From the NCBI GenBank assembly GCA_900553695.1, contig USEM01000013.1:1-28449 (forward strand): a DNA stretch of 28,449 bases, read 5' to 3'. Shown one piece after another: positions 16,841 to 24,337 of this stretch. How positions within the stretch are numbered: the first letter of the stretch is position 1; every line of letters begins with the position of its first letter. Made by a program: the position numbers and the translations under genes. Source of the stretch: an uncultured Clostridium sp. Lineage in GTDB: Bacteria > Bacillota > Clostridia > TANB77 > CAG-508. The notes under the pieces were generated by a model. The model made no database searches and had not been told where the DNA came from. It saw nothing but the letters and a program-made list of their open reading frames with translations.

Positions 16841-18406
16841 ATGAAACAAAAAGCAAAAAACATACTAGTTTTTATAGTAATACTTATAGCAGTAATAGTA
16901 GCAGTTGGATCAATCTACTACCGTATTGGTTATCCAAACCAAGAATTTGATGAAATCTTATTTCATTTATTTAACGGAGCAGAACATACATCAACAAATG
17001 TTGTAAACCATGTAATAAAGTCATGCTTTTTACCAGTTATATTGTTAACTGCAATATTGTATATTCCAGCAATAACAACTGATAAGAAGAAAATTGTAAA
17101 TGTAACAACAAAACAAAAGGAATACAATGTTCAAGTGTTTCCAATAAAGTTCATCTCAAATCATAGAAAAATATATTTAACCATAATTCTAATAACTTCA
17201 TTAATAATTGCAATTACTGGTTTTAAAATTGATAAATATATTGTCTACAAAATTCAACAAACAAAGCTTTTTGAAGAATACTATGTTAATGCAAAAGATG
17301 TTAATATTACATTTCCAGAAAACAAGAGAAATCTAATAATAATAATTGCAGAAAGCATGGAAAATTCTTTAATGAGCAGGGAAAATGGTGGAGACTGGAA
17401 CTATTCAATAATACCAGAACTTGAGGGATTAGCAATGAAAAACACTAATTTCTCAAATACAGAAAAATTAGGAGGTATGCAACAAGTAAATGGAGCAAAT
17501 TTCACAGCAGCAGGAATTATATCAATGCATTCAGGAGTACCACTTTTAGTTGCAAGTTTTGTACAAAATCGCAATGTATATAGAGGTAATGGAAAATATT
17601 TAGGGGGAGTATATACTTTAGGAGATGTATTAAAAGAAGAAGGTTATAACCTAGAAGCTATGATGGGGTCATATGCTAAATTTGGTGGTAGATATGAGTA
17701 TCTTACAACACATGGACAGTATAAGATTTTTGATTATGAATATGCACTAAATCAAAACTTGATAACAGAGCAAGAAAGCAAATGGTGGGGCTTTGAAGAT
17801 GATAAATTATTTGATTGGTCAAAACAAGAAATAATAAACTTATCAAAAGAAGATAAACCATTTAACTACATAATGTTAACAGCAGATACACATTTTCCAG
17901 ATGGATATTTAAGTGAAAATGCAGAAAAGAAATTTAATAACCAATATGAAAATGTATATGCATATTCATCTAAAAAGATTTATGAATTTGTAAGTTGGAT
18001 ACAGGAACAGCCATTTTATAAAAATACAACAATAGTAATAATTGGTGATCACTTAGGCATGCAAGATAACTTCTATAATACACAAAAAGGATATATAAGA
18101 ACAGTTTATAATGCAATAATAAATCCAGCAATTGAGGAAACAAATTCAAAAAATAGAGTTTTTACTACAATGGATATGTTCCCAACAATACTTGCAAGTA
18201 TTGGAGTTCAAATTGAAGGGGAAAAACTAGGACTTGGAACAAACCTATATTCAGGCGTGCCAACACTTGCAGAAACAATAGGCATACAAGAGTTAGATAC
18301 AGAACTAAAAAAGAACTCATCTTTTTATAATAAAAAAATATTAGGAGATGATTATTATACAATAAAAGTAAATGAAAGAAAGGGGGACAGCTGGTTTGAT
18401 GAATAA
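16841..18406 (+). CDS. LtaS/MdoB-like sulfatase-fold phosphotransferase
   Basis: The 521-residue protein starts with a few membrane helices (about 8-27, 61-78 and 112-128), then a large extracytoplasmic alkaline-phosphatase-type domain. It contains IIIIAESMEN (metal-binding glutamate), QVNGANFTAAGIISMHSG with the probable threonine nucleophile, TADTHFPDG, and VIIGDHLGMQ with the metal-binding D-H. These match LTA synthase and phosphoglycerol transferases, though with three rather than five helices. It probably transfers phosphoglycerol or another phospho-group onto the surface polymer. There is no gap after wecB, and the next gene starts inside its end. Substrate is not determined by sequence. 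Confidence 0.85.
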   Translation: MKQKAKNILVFIVILIAVIVAVGSIYYRIGYPNQEFDEILFHLFNGAEHTSTNVVNHVIKSCFLPVILLTAILYIPAITTDKKKIVNVTTKQKEYNVQVFPIKFISNHRKIYLTIILITSLIIAITGFKIDKYIVYKIQQTKLFEEYYVNAKDVNITFPENKRNLIIIIAESMENSLMSRENGGDWNYSIIPELEGLAMKNTNFSNTEKLGGMQQVNGANFTAAGIISMHSGVPLLVASFVQNRNVYRGNGKYLGGVYTLGDVLKEEGYNLEAMMGSYAKFGGRYEYLTTHGQYKIFDYEYALNQNLITEQESKWWGFEDDKLFDWSKQEIINLSKEDKPFNYIMLTADTHFPDGYLSENAEKKFNNQYENVYAYSSKKIYEFVSWIQEQPFYKNTTIVIIGDHLGMQDNFYNTQKGYIRTVYNAIINPAIEETNSKNRVFTTMDMFPTILASIGVQIEGEKLGLGTNLYSGVPTLAETIGIQELDTELKKNSSFYNKKILGDDYYTIKVNERKGDSWFDE

Positions 18407-19331
18407 AGTGTCAATAGTTATACCAATGTACTATGAGGAGGAAGTAGCAAGAGAATGCTATAATAGACTAAAGAAAGTGCTAGATGGTTTGAAAAACTAT
18501 CAAAATGAGATAATATTTGTAAATGATGGTAGTAAAGATAAGACTCTAGAAATTTTAACAGAAATAGCAAAGGAAAATACTAATGTTAAAGTTATATCTT
18601 TTGCTAGAAATTTTGGACACCAAGCAGCTGTAACTGCAGGCTTAAAGTTTGTAACAGGAGATGTAATATTAATAATAGATGCAGACTTACAAGATCCACC
18701 AGAATTATTACCAGAAATGCTTAAACTTTGGGAACAAGGTAATGAAGTAATATATGGTGAAAGAAAATCAAGAGAGGGAGAATCTAAATTCAAACTATTT
18801 ACTGCAAAGATGTTTTATAAAACATTAAATGCATTATCAGATGTTGAAATACCAAAAAATACTGGCGACTTTAGATTAGTAGATAGAAAAGTTGTAGATA
18901 CTATAAATAGTATGCCAGAACACAATAAGTTTTTAAGAGGACTTTTTAGTTGGGTTGGATATAAGCAATATGCTTTTAAGTATGAAAGAAAAGAAAGATT
19001 TGCAGGAGAAACCAAGTACCCATTAAAGAAAATGCTAAAACTTGCAGGAGATGGAATAATAGGCTTTTCAACCAAACCATTAAAGCTTGTTGGGGGACTT
19101 GGAATAATATCAATTATAATATCATTTATAGTTTTAATATATTCTATACTATCTTATGCATGTGATTGGAACAACCTAGAGCCAGGTTGGACTTCAATAA
19201 TGGTATCAATAACATTCTTTGCGGGTGTTCAATTATTATCAATATGGATACTTTCAGAATATATAGGCAGAATATATGATGAAACAAAAAATAGACCACA
19301 ATATGTAATAGATAAAACTATTAATATATAA
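18399..19331 (+). CDS. GtrB/DPM-like undecaprenyl-phosphate glycosyltransferase
   Basis: The 310-residue GT2 protein begins VSIVIPMYYEEEVARECYN and has the metal-binding DADLQDPPELLPEM block, NTGDFRLVDRKV and RGLFSWVGYKQ. Two C-terminal membrane helices (about 232-255 and 266-289) and the end SEYIGRIYDETKNRPQYVI are typical of GtrB-like enzymes that load a sugar on undecaprenyl phosphate. The sugar would then be used outside to decorate the polymer. ATG 18399 is chosen for its fit to the family start. A GGGGGA lies about 11 bases upstream, and earlier in-frame starts lie within the sulfatase gene. It is the last gene of the operon. Confidence 0.87.
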   Translation: MNKVSIVIPMYYEEEVARECYNRLKKVLDGLKNYQNEIIFVNDGSKDKTLEILTEIAKENTNVKVISFARNFGHQAAVTAGLKFVTGDVILIIDADLQDPPELLPEMLKLWEQGNEVIYGERKSREGESKFKLFTAKMFYKTLNALSDVEIPKNTGDFRLVDRKVVDTINSMPEHNKFLRGLFSWVGYKQYAFKYERKERFAGETKYPLKKMLKLAGDGIIGFSTKPLKLVGGLGIISIIISFIVLIYSILSYACDWNNLEPGWTSIMVSITFFAGVQLLSIWILSEYIGRIYDETKNRPQYVIDKTINI

Positions 19332-19368
19332 AATTAAAGAAGCAGAAATAAAATCTGCTTCTTTAATT
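19332..19368. terminator. Bidirectional terminator
   Basis: AATTAAAGAAGCAGA (19332-19346) pairs perfectly with TCTGCTTCTTTAATT (19354-19368) around a 7-base loop, followed by TTTATTGTT. It closes the polymer operon and the minus-strand tagO gene, which converge here. Confidence 0.88.
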
Positions 19369-19369
19369 T

Positions 19370-20460
19370 TTATTGTTCTTTATTATCATTTTTAGCTCTT
19401 ACAATATCTTTGTAACCTATTGCAAATATTGCAATAACCATTAGTGCAAATGATAAAGCTTTCCAAATACCACTATCTAATAAAATTATAGCAAACATAC
19501 CGAAAGTTGCACTAATTGCATATAGAATTAAAACTGCCTGTTTTTGAGAGTATCCATGTTTCATAAGTTTGTGGTGCAAGTGTTCTTTATCAGCTTTAAA
19601 AACACCTTTTAAAGATTTTGTTTTTATAATTCTTCTAATTATAGCAAGGCCAGTATCTAACAAAGGCAAAGCAAATATAAGTAAAGGTGCAATAATTACA
19701 ATTGCAGTATATGTTTTTGCCATACCTAAAATAGAAATAATGGATAATGAATATCCTAAAAAGTTTGAACCAGTATCACCTATAAATGTTTTTGCTGGGT
19801 TGAAATTATAAGGTAAGAAACCTAAAATACTACCAGCAAGTGCAGTAACCAATAAAATAGAAATAAGAGGTGAACCATTTAATGCAAATATTATAACAAG
19901 AGAAACACACGAAATAAGTGAAATTCCACTTGAAAGTCCGGTCTAAACCATCTATTAAATTAATAGCATTGGTAATTCCTACTATCCAAATTACTGTAAC
20001 AATTATTGCCGCAATTTCTTCAGTAACAAATGTATCAAAAAATGGAAGAGATATTCTATTAATTTGTATGCCACAAATGGCAACAACAATGGCTGCAAGT
20101 ATTTGCCCTGTAAGTTTTACGAAAGGGTTAATACCTTTTAAATCATCAACAAAACAAAATACACCAAGAATTACTATTCCTGAGAAAAAACCAATTAATT
20201 TTAGGTAATATTCTTCTGGTCCAAATAAATTAATAGTATTTTCAACAGACATAACTATTAGCAAATAAATTACAGAAACTGCAAAACCTGCTATTACAGC
20301 AAGTCCACCGAAGCCTTGGCATTGGCTTTTTATGAATTTTTCTTGCTTCTTTTGGAACATCTAGTGCACCAACTTTTTTTGCAAATCTAATGGTATATGG
20401 CGTAATAACATAAGCTGTGATAAATGCTAAAAGAAATGCTATGGCTATATCTCCCCACAT
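19370..20460 (-). CDS. tagO: TagO/WecA-like undecaprenyl-phosphate GlcNAc-1-phosphate transferase, with two +1 shifts at CGG
   Basis: The enzyme transfers a sugar-1-phosphate from UDP-sugar to undecaprenyl phosphate, starting teichoic-acid-like polymers. The reading frame changes twice. The first part ends MPRL at CGG (20310-20308); skipping C gives PRL-GGLAVIAGF, the conserved start of cytoplasmic loop 1. The second break is in NLIDGLD at CGG (19940-19938); skipping C restores DGLD-GLSSGIS, the best conserved motif of the family. VDD (in FCFVDDLKG), GDTGSNFLGY and HLHHKL are also intact. With both shifts the protein has 362 residues and many membrane helices, a normal size. Length 1091 = 3n+2, as two extra bases require. 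ATG 20460 is preferred over TTG 20466 because AAAGGAG lies nine bases before it. Conserved motifs on both sides argue that the gene is functional. Confidence 0.9.
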
Positions 20461-20520
20461 ATACAATTACTCCTTTATATAATTTTTCATTAATAATTGT
20501 ATATTCAAAAAGCTTATTTG

Positions 20521-20805
20521 TCAATCCTTACCGTAAAAATAAATCTTACTATTTTTAATAAAATGAAAAAGATATGTTAAAACATAAATAATATTTTCAT
20601 TATGAAAGCCAAAAACGCTAAAAATAAGTAATGGGAAGTAAAGAGTAATAAAAGTTCCAACTTTGATGTTAATTGAAAGAGGAAAGATATTAACTAAAAG
20701 CAAAACAAATAAAGCCCATAATACATTAAAAATTGCAGTTGAATAGTCCATAAAACCAAAAAGTCTATTTTTAAAATCATAATTTTCAGGAATTATAAAT
20801 TTCAT
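20521..20805 (-). CDS. PrgI/VirB3-like T4SS membrane protein
   Basis: The product has 94 residues. The N-terminal FIIPENYDFKNRLFGFMDY and two hydrophobic segments (about 26-42 and 50-64) fit the PrgI family, which corresponds to VirB3 in Gram-positive conjugation systems. ATG 20805 overlaps the TGA of the VirB6-like gene (ATGA), so translation is coupled. PrgI is nearly always followed by the ATPase VirB4, but here the next gene on this strand is tagO, starting 61 bases on. The module therefore appears cut off at this point. It ends in TGA, like its two upstream neighbours. Confidence 0.75.
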   Translation of the reverse strand: MKFIIPENYDFKNRLFGFMDYSTAIFNVLWALFVLLLVNIFPLSINIKVGTFITLYFPLLIFSVFGFHNENIIYVLTYLFHFIKNSKIYFYGKD

Positions 20806-21639
20806 TTTGAAAAACCTCCTTTAAAAAAGTTTAATAATTGATAAGAATTTAAGCTAACATCAGTAGAAAAACCACCAACAAATTCTTTAACAAAAGAGTT
20901 AGCTTTAAACAATGTATAAATCATACCAAGATACATAATTTGCGAAGGCAAAAATGTATCATTATTATTAATTACAAAACAAACAAGTAAAATAACGGCT
21001 ACAAATATTTGCAAAAATAAAACAGCAAGAAAGCTTTTTAGCCAGACCTTGAAAAATGTACTTGTTTTGGTACTTGCAAGAGATAAAAGAGCAAAAGGAG
21101 AAAGTACAATTAAAACCTTAGTAAGTATGTACCTAATGCCATAAGATACAGTAAGGCTTAAAAAACCAAAGCTAATAGAGGCTCTTAAGAAGCCGGTCAA
21201 AACTGAATAAACTAAAAGCATTAGTTGTAAAGTATTCTTTAGGTAGAATATTATTAAGCAAAGAAGAAAAAGAAACATTAACTCCTAAGCAATAGTTACC
21301 AAGTTCACAGATTAAATTAGAAATATGGGAAGCTGCCATAACTAGACCAGAGCAAATAGCTTGGCTACAATTTATAGCAAAAGCACAAAACAAAAGTTTA
21401 AAAACAAATTGAAAAGGTCTTTCAACTTGAGAAAAAGTTAAATGAGAAAGAAGATAAGATATGCCATAATAGAGCAAAAAACCATAAATAAGCGAATTAC
21501 AAATTAAATTAATACCCGAATATGAGTTGGTACCCATAATAGTTTCTAAGCTATTTGTGACATCAGGAGTAATAAAAACTAATTTATCCAAAGAAGCGTA
21601 AATGTTATCATTTATTGATGATATTAAGTTAGACAGCAT
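20802..21639 (-). CDS. VirB6/TrbL-like conjugation membrane protein, with a +1 shift at CGG
   Basis: This polytopic protein has about six hydrophobic segments. The first frame ends FSFDRLLKSLY at a TAG. At CGG 21195-21193 (codon 149), skipping C gives SFD-GFLRASISFGFLSL. The protein then continues through SYGIRYILTKVLIVLSPFAL and WLKSFLAVLFLQIFVAVILL, typical of VirB6-like channel proteins in Firmicute elements. The whole is 278 residues, and the length of 838 is 3n+1. ATG 21639 has no ribosome binding site. The frame is open upstream to an ATT at 21678, which has a GGGGTGA site five bases before it and would overlap the operon better, so translation may begin there. Confidence 0.75.
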
Positions 21640-21683
21640 GCTATTAATTGCAGAAACTAAAAGATTAGTAATACTAATTTAAA

Positions 21684-22025
21684 TCACCCCTGTTCCCCCT
21701 TGCTTACAAGTAGCTGTATAGCAGATAAAATTAAATCAATACATAAAATGAAAGCATATGAAAATAAACTTCCTCTTATAATTTTCTTACCAGTTCTAAG
21801 TCTTTCTTCATCTCCAAAGCTAAACTTTTTCATAAAAATACCAGAGCCCACAGCAACTGCGGCAGCAGGTGTAGAGATTCTTAAAAGCCAACTTTCAATT
21901 GTTTCAAAAGCACTAGTAATAGTATTTACAAGTTTTGGGTATGCACCAAAACTAAATGTGCAAAAACAATTAAGTAATACAAAAGATAAAAATAATGTAT
22001 AAATAATATAATAAACTTTTTTCAT
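21684..22025 (-). CDS. VirB2/TrbC-like pilin-type membrane protein
   Basis: The product has 113 residues: a signal-like hydrophobic start (KKVYYIIYTLFLSFVLLNCF), a short loop, then two further hydrophobic segments around WLLRISTPAAAVAVGSGIFM and SLFSYAFILCIDLILSAIQLL. The order and the basic stretch between the last two segments (FSFGDEERLRTGKKIIRG) fit VirB2/Maff2-like subunits of Gram-positive type IV systems. It lies between the coupling protein and the VirB6-like gene, its usual place. ATG 22025 has AAGGTGG five bases upstream. A GTG at 22034 overlaps that site and is less likely. The stop is TGA. Confidence 0.7.
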   Translation of the reverse strand: MKKVYYIIYTLFLSFVLLNCFCTFSFGAYPKLVNTITSAFETIESWLLRISTPAAAVAVGSGIFMKKFSFGDEERLRTGKKIIRGSLFSYAFILCIDLILSAIQLLVSKGEQG

Positions 22026-22035
22026 TTTAACCACC

Positions 22036-23770
22036 TTAAATAATTTTATAATCGTCTTTCTTTTTTAGTTTTACATCTTCAAAATATGGCTTTAATATAA
22101 GTTTTTGAGGAGGTAAAATCTTTTTGCCATTGGAAAGAAAAGAAAGACAAGAAAAGGTTTCCAATTCTTGGGTAAAGAAGTTTGTATCATAAACAAAATC
22201 TGAATTAACATATGTGCTAATACTTTCTGAAACATTAGAATGCTTTGAATTAAGAGATTGAAATACATAATTATAATTTGTTTCTTGAGCATTTTCAGAT
22301 ATACTTTTGGAAGTTTTTGTTTTATCTTCTTTACCAATTTGTTTTTGAGCATCTTCTATTGTAAAAGTATCATCAGTTCTGTACCAAAGTTTGTTAATTA
22401 AATTTTGAACAATTGCTTTTACGGCATATTGATCCTTCAAAGAATTGAGAAGTGAAGTATAGCTCTGTGTTGCAACAATATTCATACATTTAGCTTCCCT
22501 GCTTTGTGCGAAAAACTCACTATCTGTTGAAGTAACATACTCATGGAATTCATCACAAATAAATGCAGAAGGTTTTATAAAACCAGTTGAAAGCTGTGCC
22601 AAAACTTCTGCTTGAAAATCAAGCTTTAAGTATGCTGCAACAAGTTTTGAAAGATTTTTGTAAACAGCTATATTCATATTTAAAACTACAATCTTTCCAG
22701 ATTTAATAACTTCATAAAACCCTGGAAAATTAGCTTCTTTTTTGGGAGGAGAAAAAGTATTTTGAATATCAAAATCAGAAATAAAAACATTTGTCATTCT
22801 TGTAATTTCAGATTTCAAAATAGATAAAGTTCTTTCATCTAAATTTTTGTACTCAGTTTCAAAAAATGTAAGAGCAGAATGCAAGTCATATACATTAGGT
22901 GTATCTAAGACTCCGAGATTTAAATAGATTTCTTAGAAAACCAATCTTTTCACTATAGTAATTGGGAGAATTAACTAGTTTATGAATTTCTTGAAAGGTT
23001 ACATATCCATCATTATAAAGTCTACAAAGTTTAATACACTCGGTTAGAACTTCTTCTGCTTTATCAAGCCAATATGACTCTGTATTATTTGGAGAAAATA
23101 GTGTTAAAACAGTTTTTAAACGATTTGCAAGTACTGCAGGCTTAAGGTTTGGTTTATCAAGTGGGTTATATTTAAATTTTCCACCAAGTTCAATAACATA
23201 CAAATCATCTAATCGATTAAATTCCCTTGTGTACTTTAAAACCTGTTTAAAAAAATTACCTTTAACATCTAAAATAAGCATTCCAAATTTGTTATAATTA
23301 TTGCAATTATATTCAATTAATTGTTTTACAAAAGGGTACATACTAGAGCTAGTTTTACCACTACCAATAGTTCCAGTAACAAGCATATTTTGATATAAAC
23401 TCGATTCGGGCAAATAAACTGGAAAGGAGTTTATGGCGGTTTTTCCTATATAAAGGTTAAAACCTTTTTCTAAATTCATATATGGGTTTTTCTTATAAAT
23501 AAACTTAAAACGTTTATTTTTGAAAATTAGTTTGAATAATGAATTAGAAAACAGAAAACAAACATAAAAAAATGTTATAAAATGAATGAGTTTAATATAA
23601 TGCCATGTTACTGGTTTTAGTTTGCAAATATCAAAGGGATATATTGCATATGGTATAACAAGACTTTCAGCAAAGTAAATTGGCCTGAATAGTTTAAAAA
23701 CTGGAATGATAAGTAAAAGCGAAAGCAATAAGCTTGCAACGAGTCGTAACAAAAATTTTATGAACTTCAA
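22036..23770 (-). CDS. TraG/VirD4-like coupling protein, with a +1 shift at CGG
   Basis: This is a type IV coupling ATPase that would deliver DNA to a secretion channel. Two N-terminal membrane helices (about 5-24 and 58-80) precede Walker A GTIGSGKTS (133-141) and LILDVKGNFFKQVLKY. The first frame ends FKSRSLRYT at a TAA. At CGG 22915-22913 (codon 286), skipping C gives LFKS-GVLDTPNVYDLH, and the second frame carries Walker B FICDEFHEYV and ATQSYTSLLNSL. The complete protein has 577 residues, a normal size, and the length of 1735 is 3n+1. Start TTG 23770 has AAGGAGG upstream. Two ATPase halves, both essential, lie on opposite sides of the CGG. Confidence 0.85.
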
Positions 23771-23780
23771 ATTTTCCTCC

Positions 23781-23927
23781 TTAAGAAATTTCTTTGAATT
23801 TTAATTTTGAACCTTGTAATCCGTGAAATATATTCATTTCAAAAAATGAATAAACAGAATAAAATGTTACAAAGACATTAATAATAAAAGATGCAAAGAA
23901 TAAATGAATTAATATTTTAAAAATCAC
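23781..23927 (-). CDS. Small membrane protein at the head of the T4SS module
   Basis: A 48-residue frame from GTG 23927 (AAAGGTGG just upstream) to TAA 23783-23781 gives a very hydrophobic N-terminal two thirds (FKILIHLFFASFIINVFVTF) and a basic tail GSKLKFKEIS. It ends two bases before the traG ribosome binding site, so spacing supports a real gene of this operon. I do not recognise the family. Confidence 0.5.
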   Translation of the reverse strand: MIFKILIHLFFASFIINVFVTFYSVYSFFEMNIFHGLQGSKLKFKEIS

Positions 23928-24049
23928 ACCACCTTTCAAATTTTTTACTATTCTACTACAATTTTTTCAAATTGTCTATACTTTTTTTAAAATTTATGTT
24001 AAAATATTTCCTATGTGGAAAAACTAAATGTAGAATAAGGAGGAAAAAA

Positions 24050-24232
24050 ATGATTGAAAGAACAACAAAAATAGGCGAATTATTAGAAATAGCTCCAGAA
24101 AAAGCAGAGATTTTATTAAATGCAGGAATGCATTGTTTAGGCTGCCCAGCTTCACAAGCAGAAACAATAGAAGAAGCATGTGAAGTTCATGGAATAGACG
24201 TAGAAGAGCTATTAGAAGAAATTAATAAATAA
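24050..24232 (+). CDS. DUF1858-type redox-disulfide domain protein
   Basis: The 60-residue protein has IGELLEIAPEKAEILLNAGM followed by HCLGCPASQAETIEEACEVHGID. The CLGCP motif and surrounding pattern match the small domain associated with hybrid-cluster (prismane) proteins. It probably has a redox or metal-cluster role in the cytoplasm. ATG 24050 with AAGGAGG six bases upstream is clear. The same frame is open further upstream, but that part is not related. It is a single gene with its own terminator, divergent from the T4SS module. Confidence 0.85.
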   Translation: MIERTTKIGELLEIAPEKAEILLNAGMHCLGCPASQAETIEEACEVHGIDVEELLEEINK

Positions 24233-24233
24233 C

Positions 24234-24273
24234 AAAAAAACTTGGGATGAAATTTTTATCTCAAGTTTTTTTT
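24234..24273 (+). terminator. Terminator after the DUF1858 gene
   Basis: AAAAAAACTTGGGAT pairs with ATCTCAAGTTTTTTTT (one G-U pair), with a T-run of eight. Confidence 0.85.
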
Positions 24274-24280
24274 AAGTTTA

Positions 24281-24309
24281 TTGCTAAAAATTTTCATATA
24301 TTGTATAAT
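24281..24309 (+). promoter_or_regulatory. Promoter of the CYTH-HD-CYTH gene
   Basis: TTGCTA (24281-24286) and TATAAT (24304-24309) are 17 bases apart, with a TG just before the -10 box. The start codon lies about 25 bases after the predicted transcript start. Confidence 0.7.
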
Positions 24310-24337
24310 AGCAATATAAAAATTAGGGGGAATAAAA

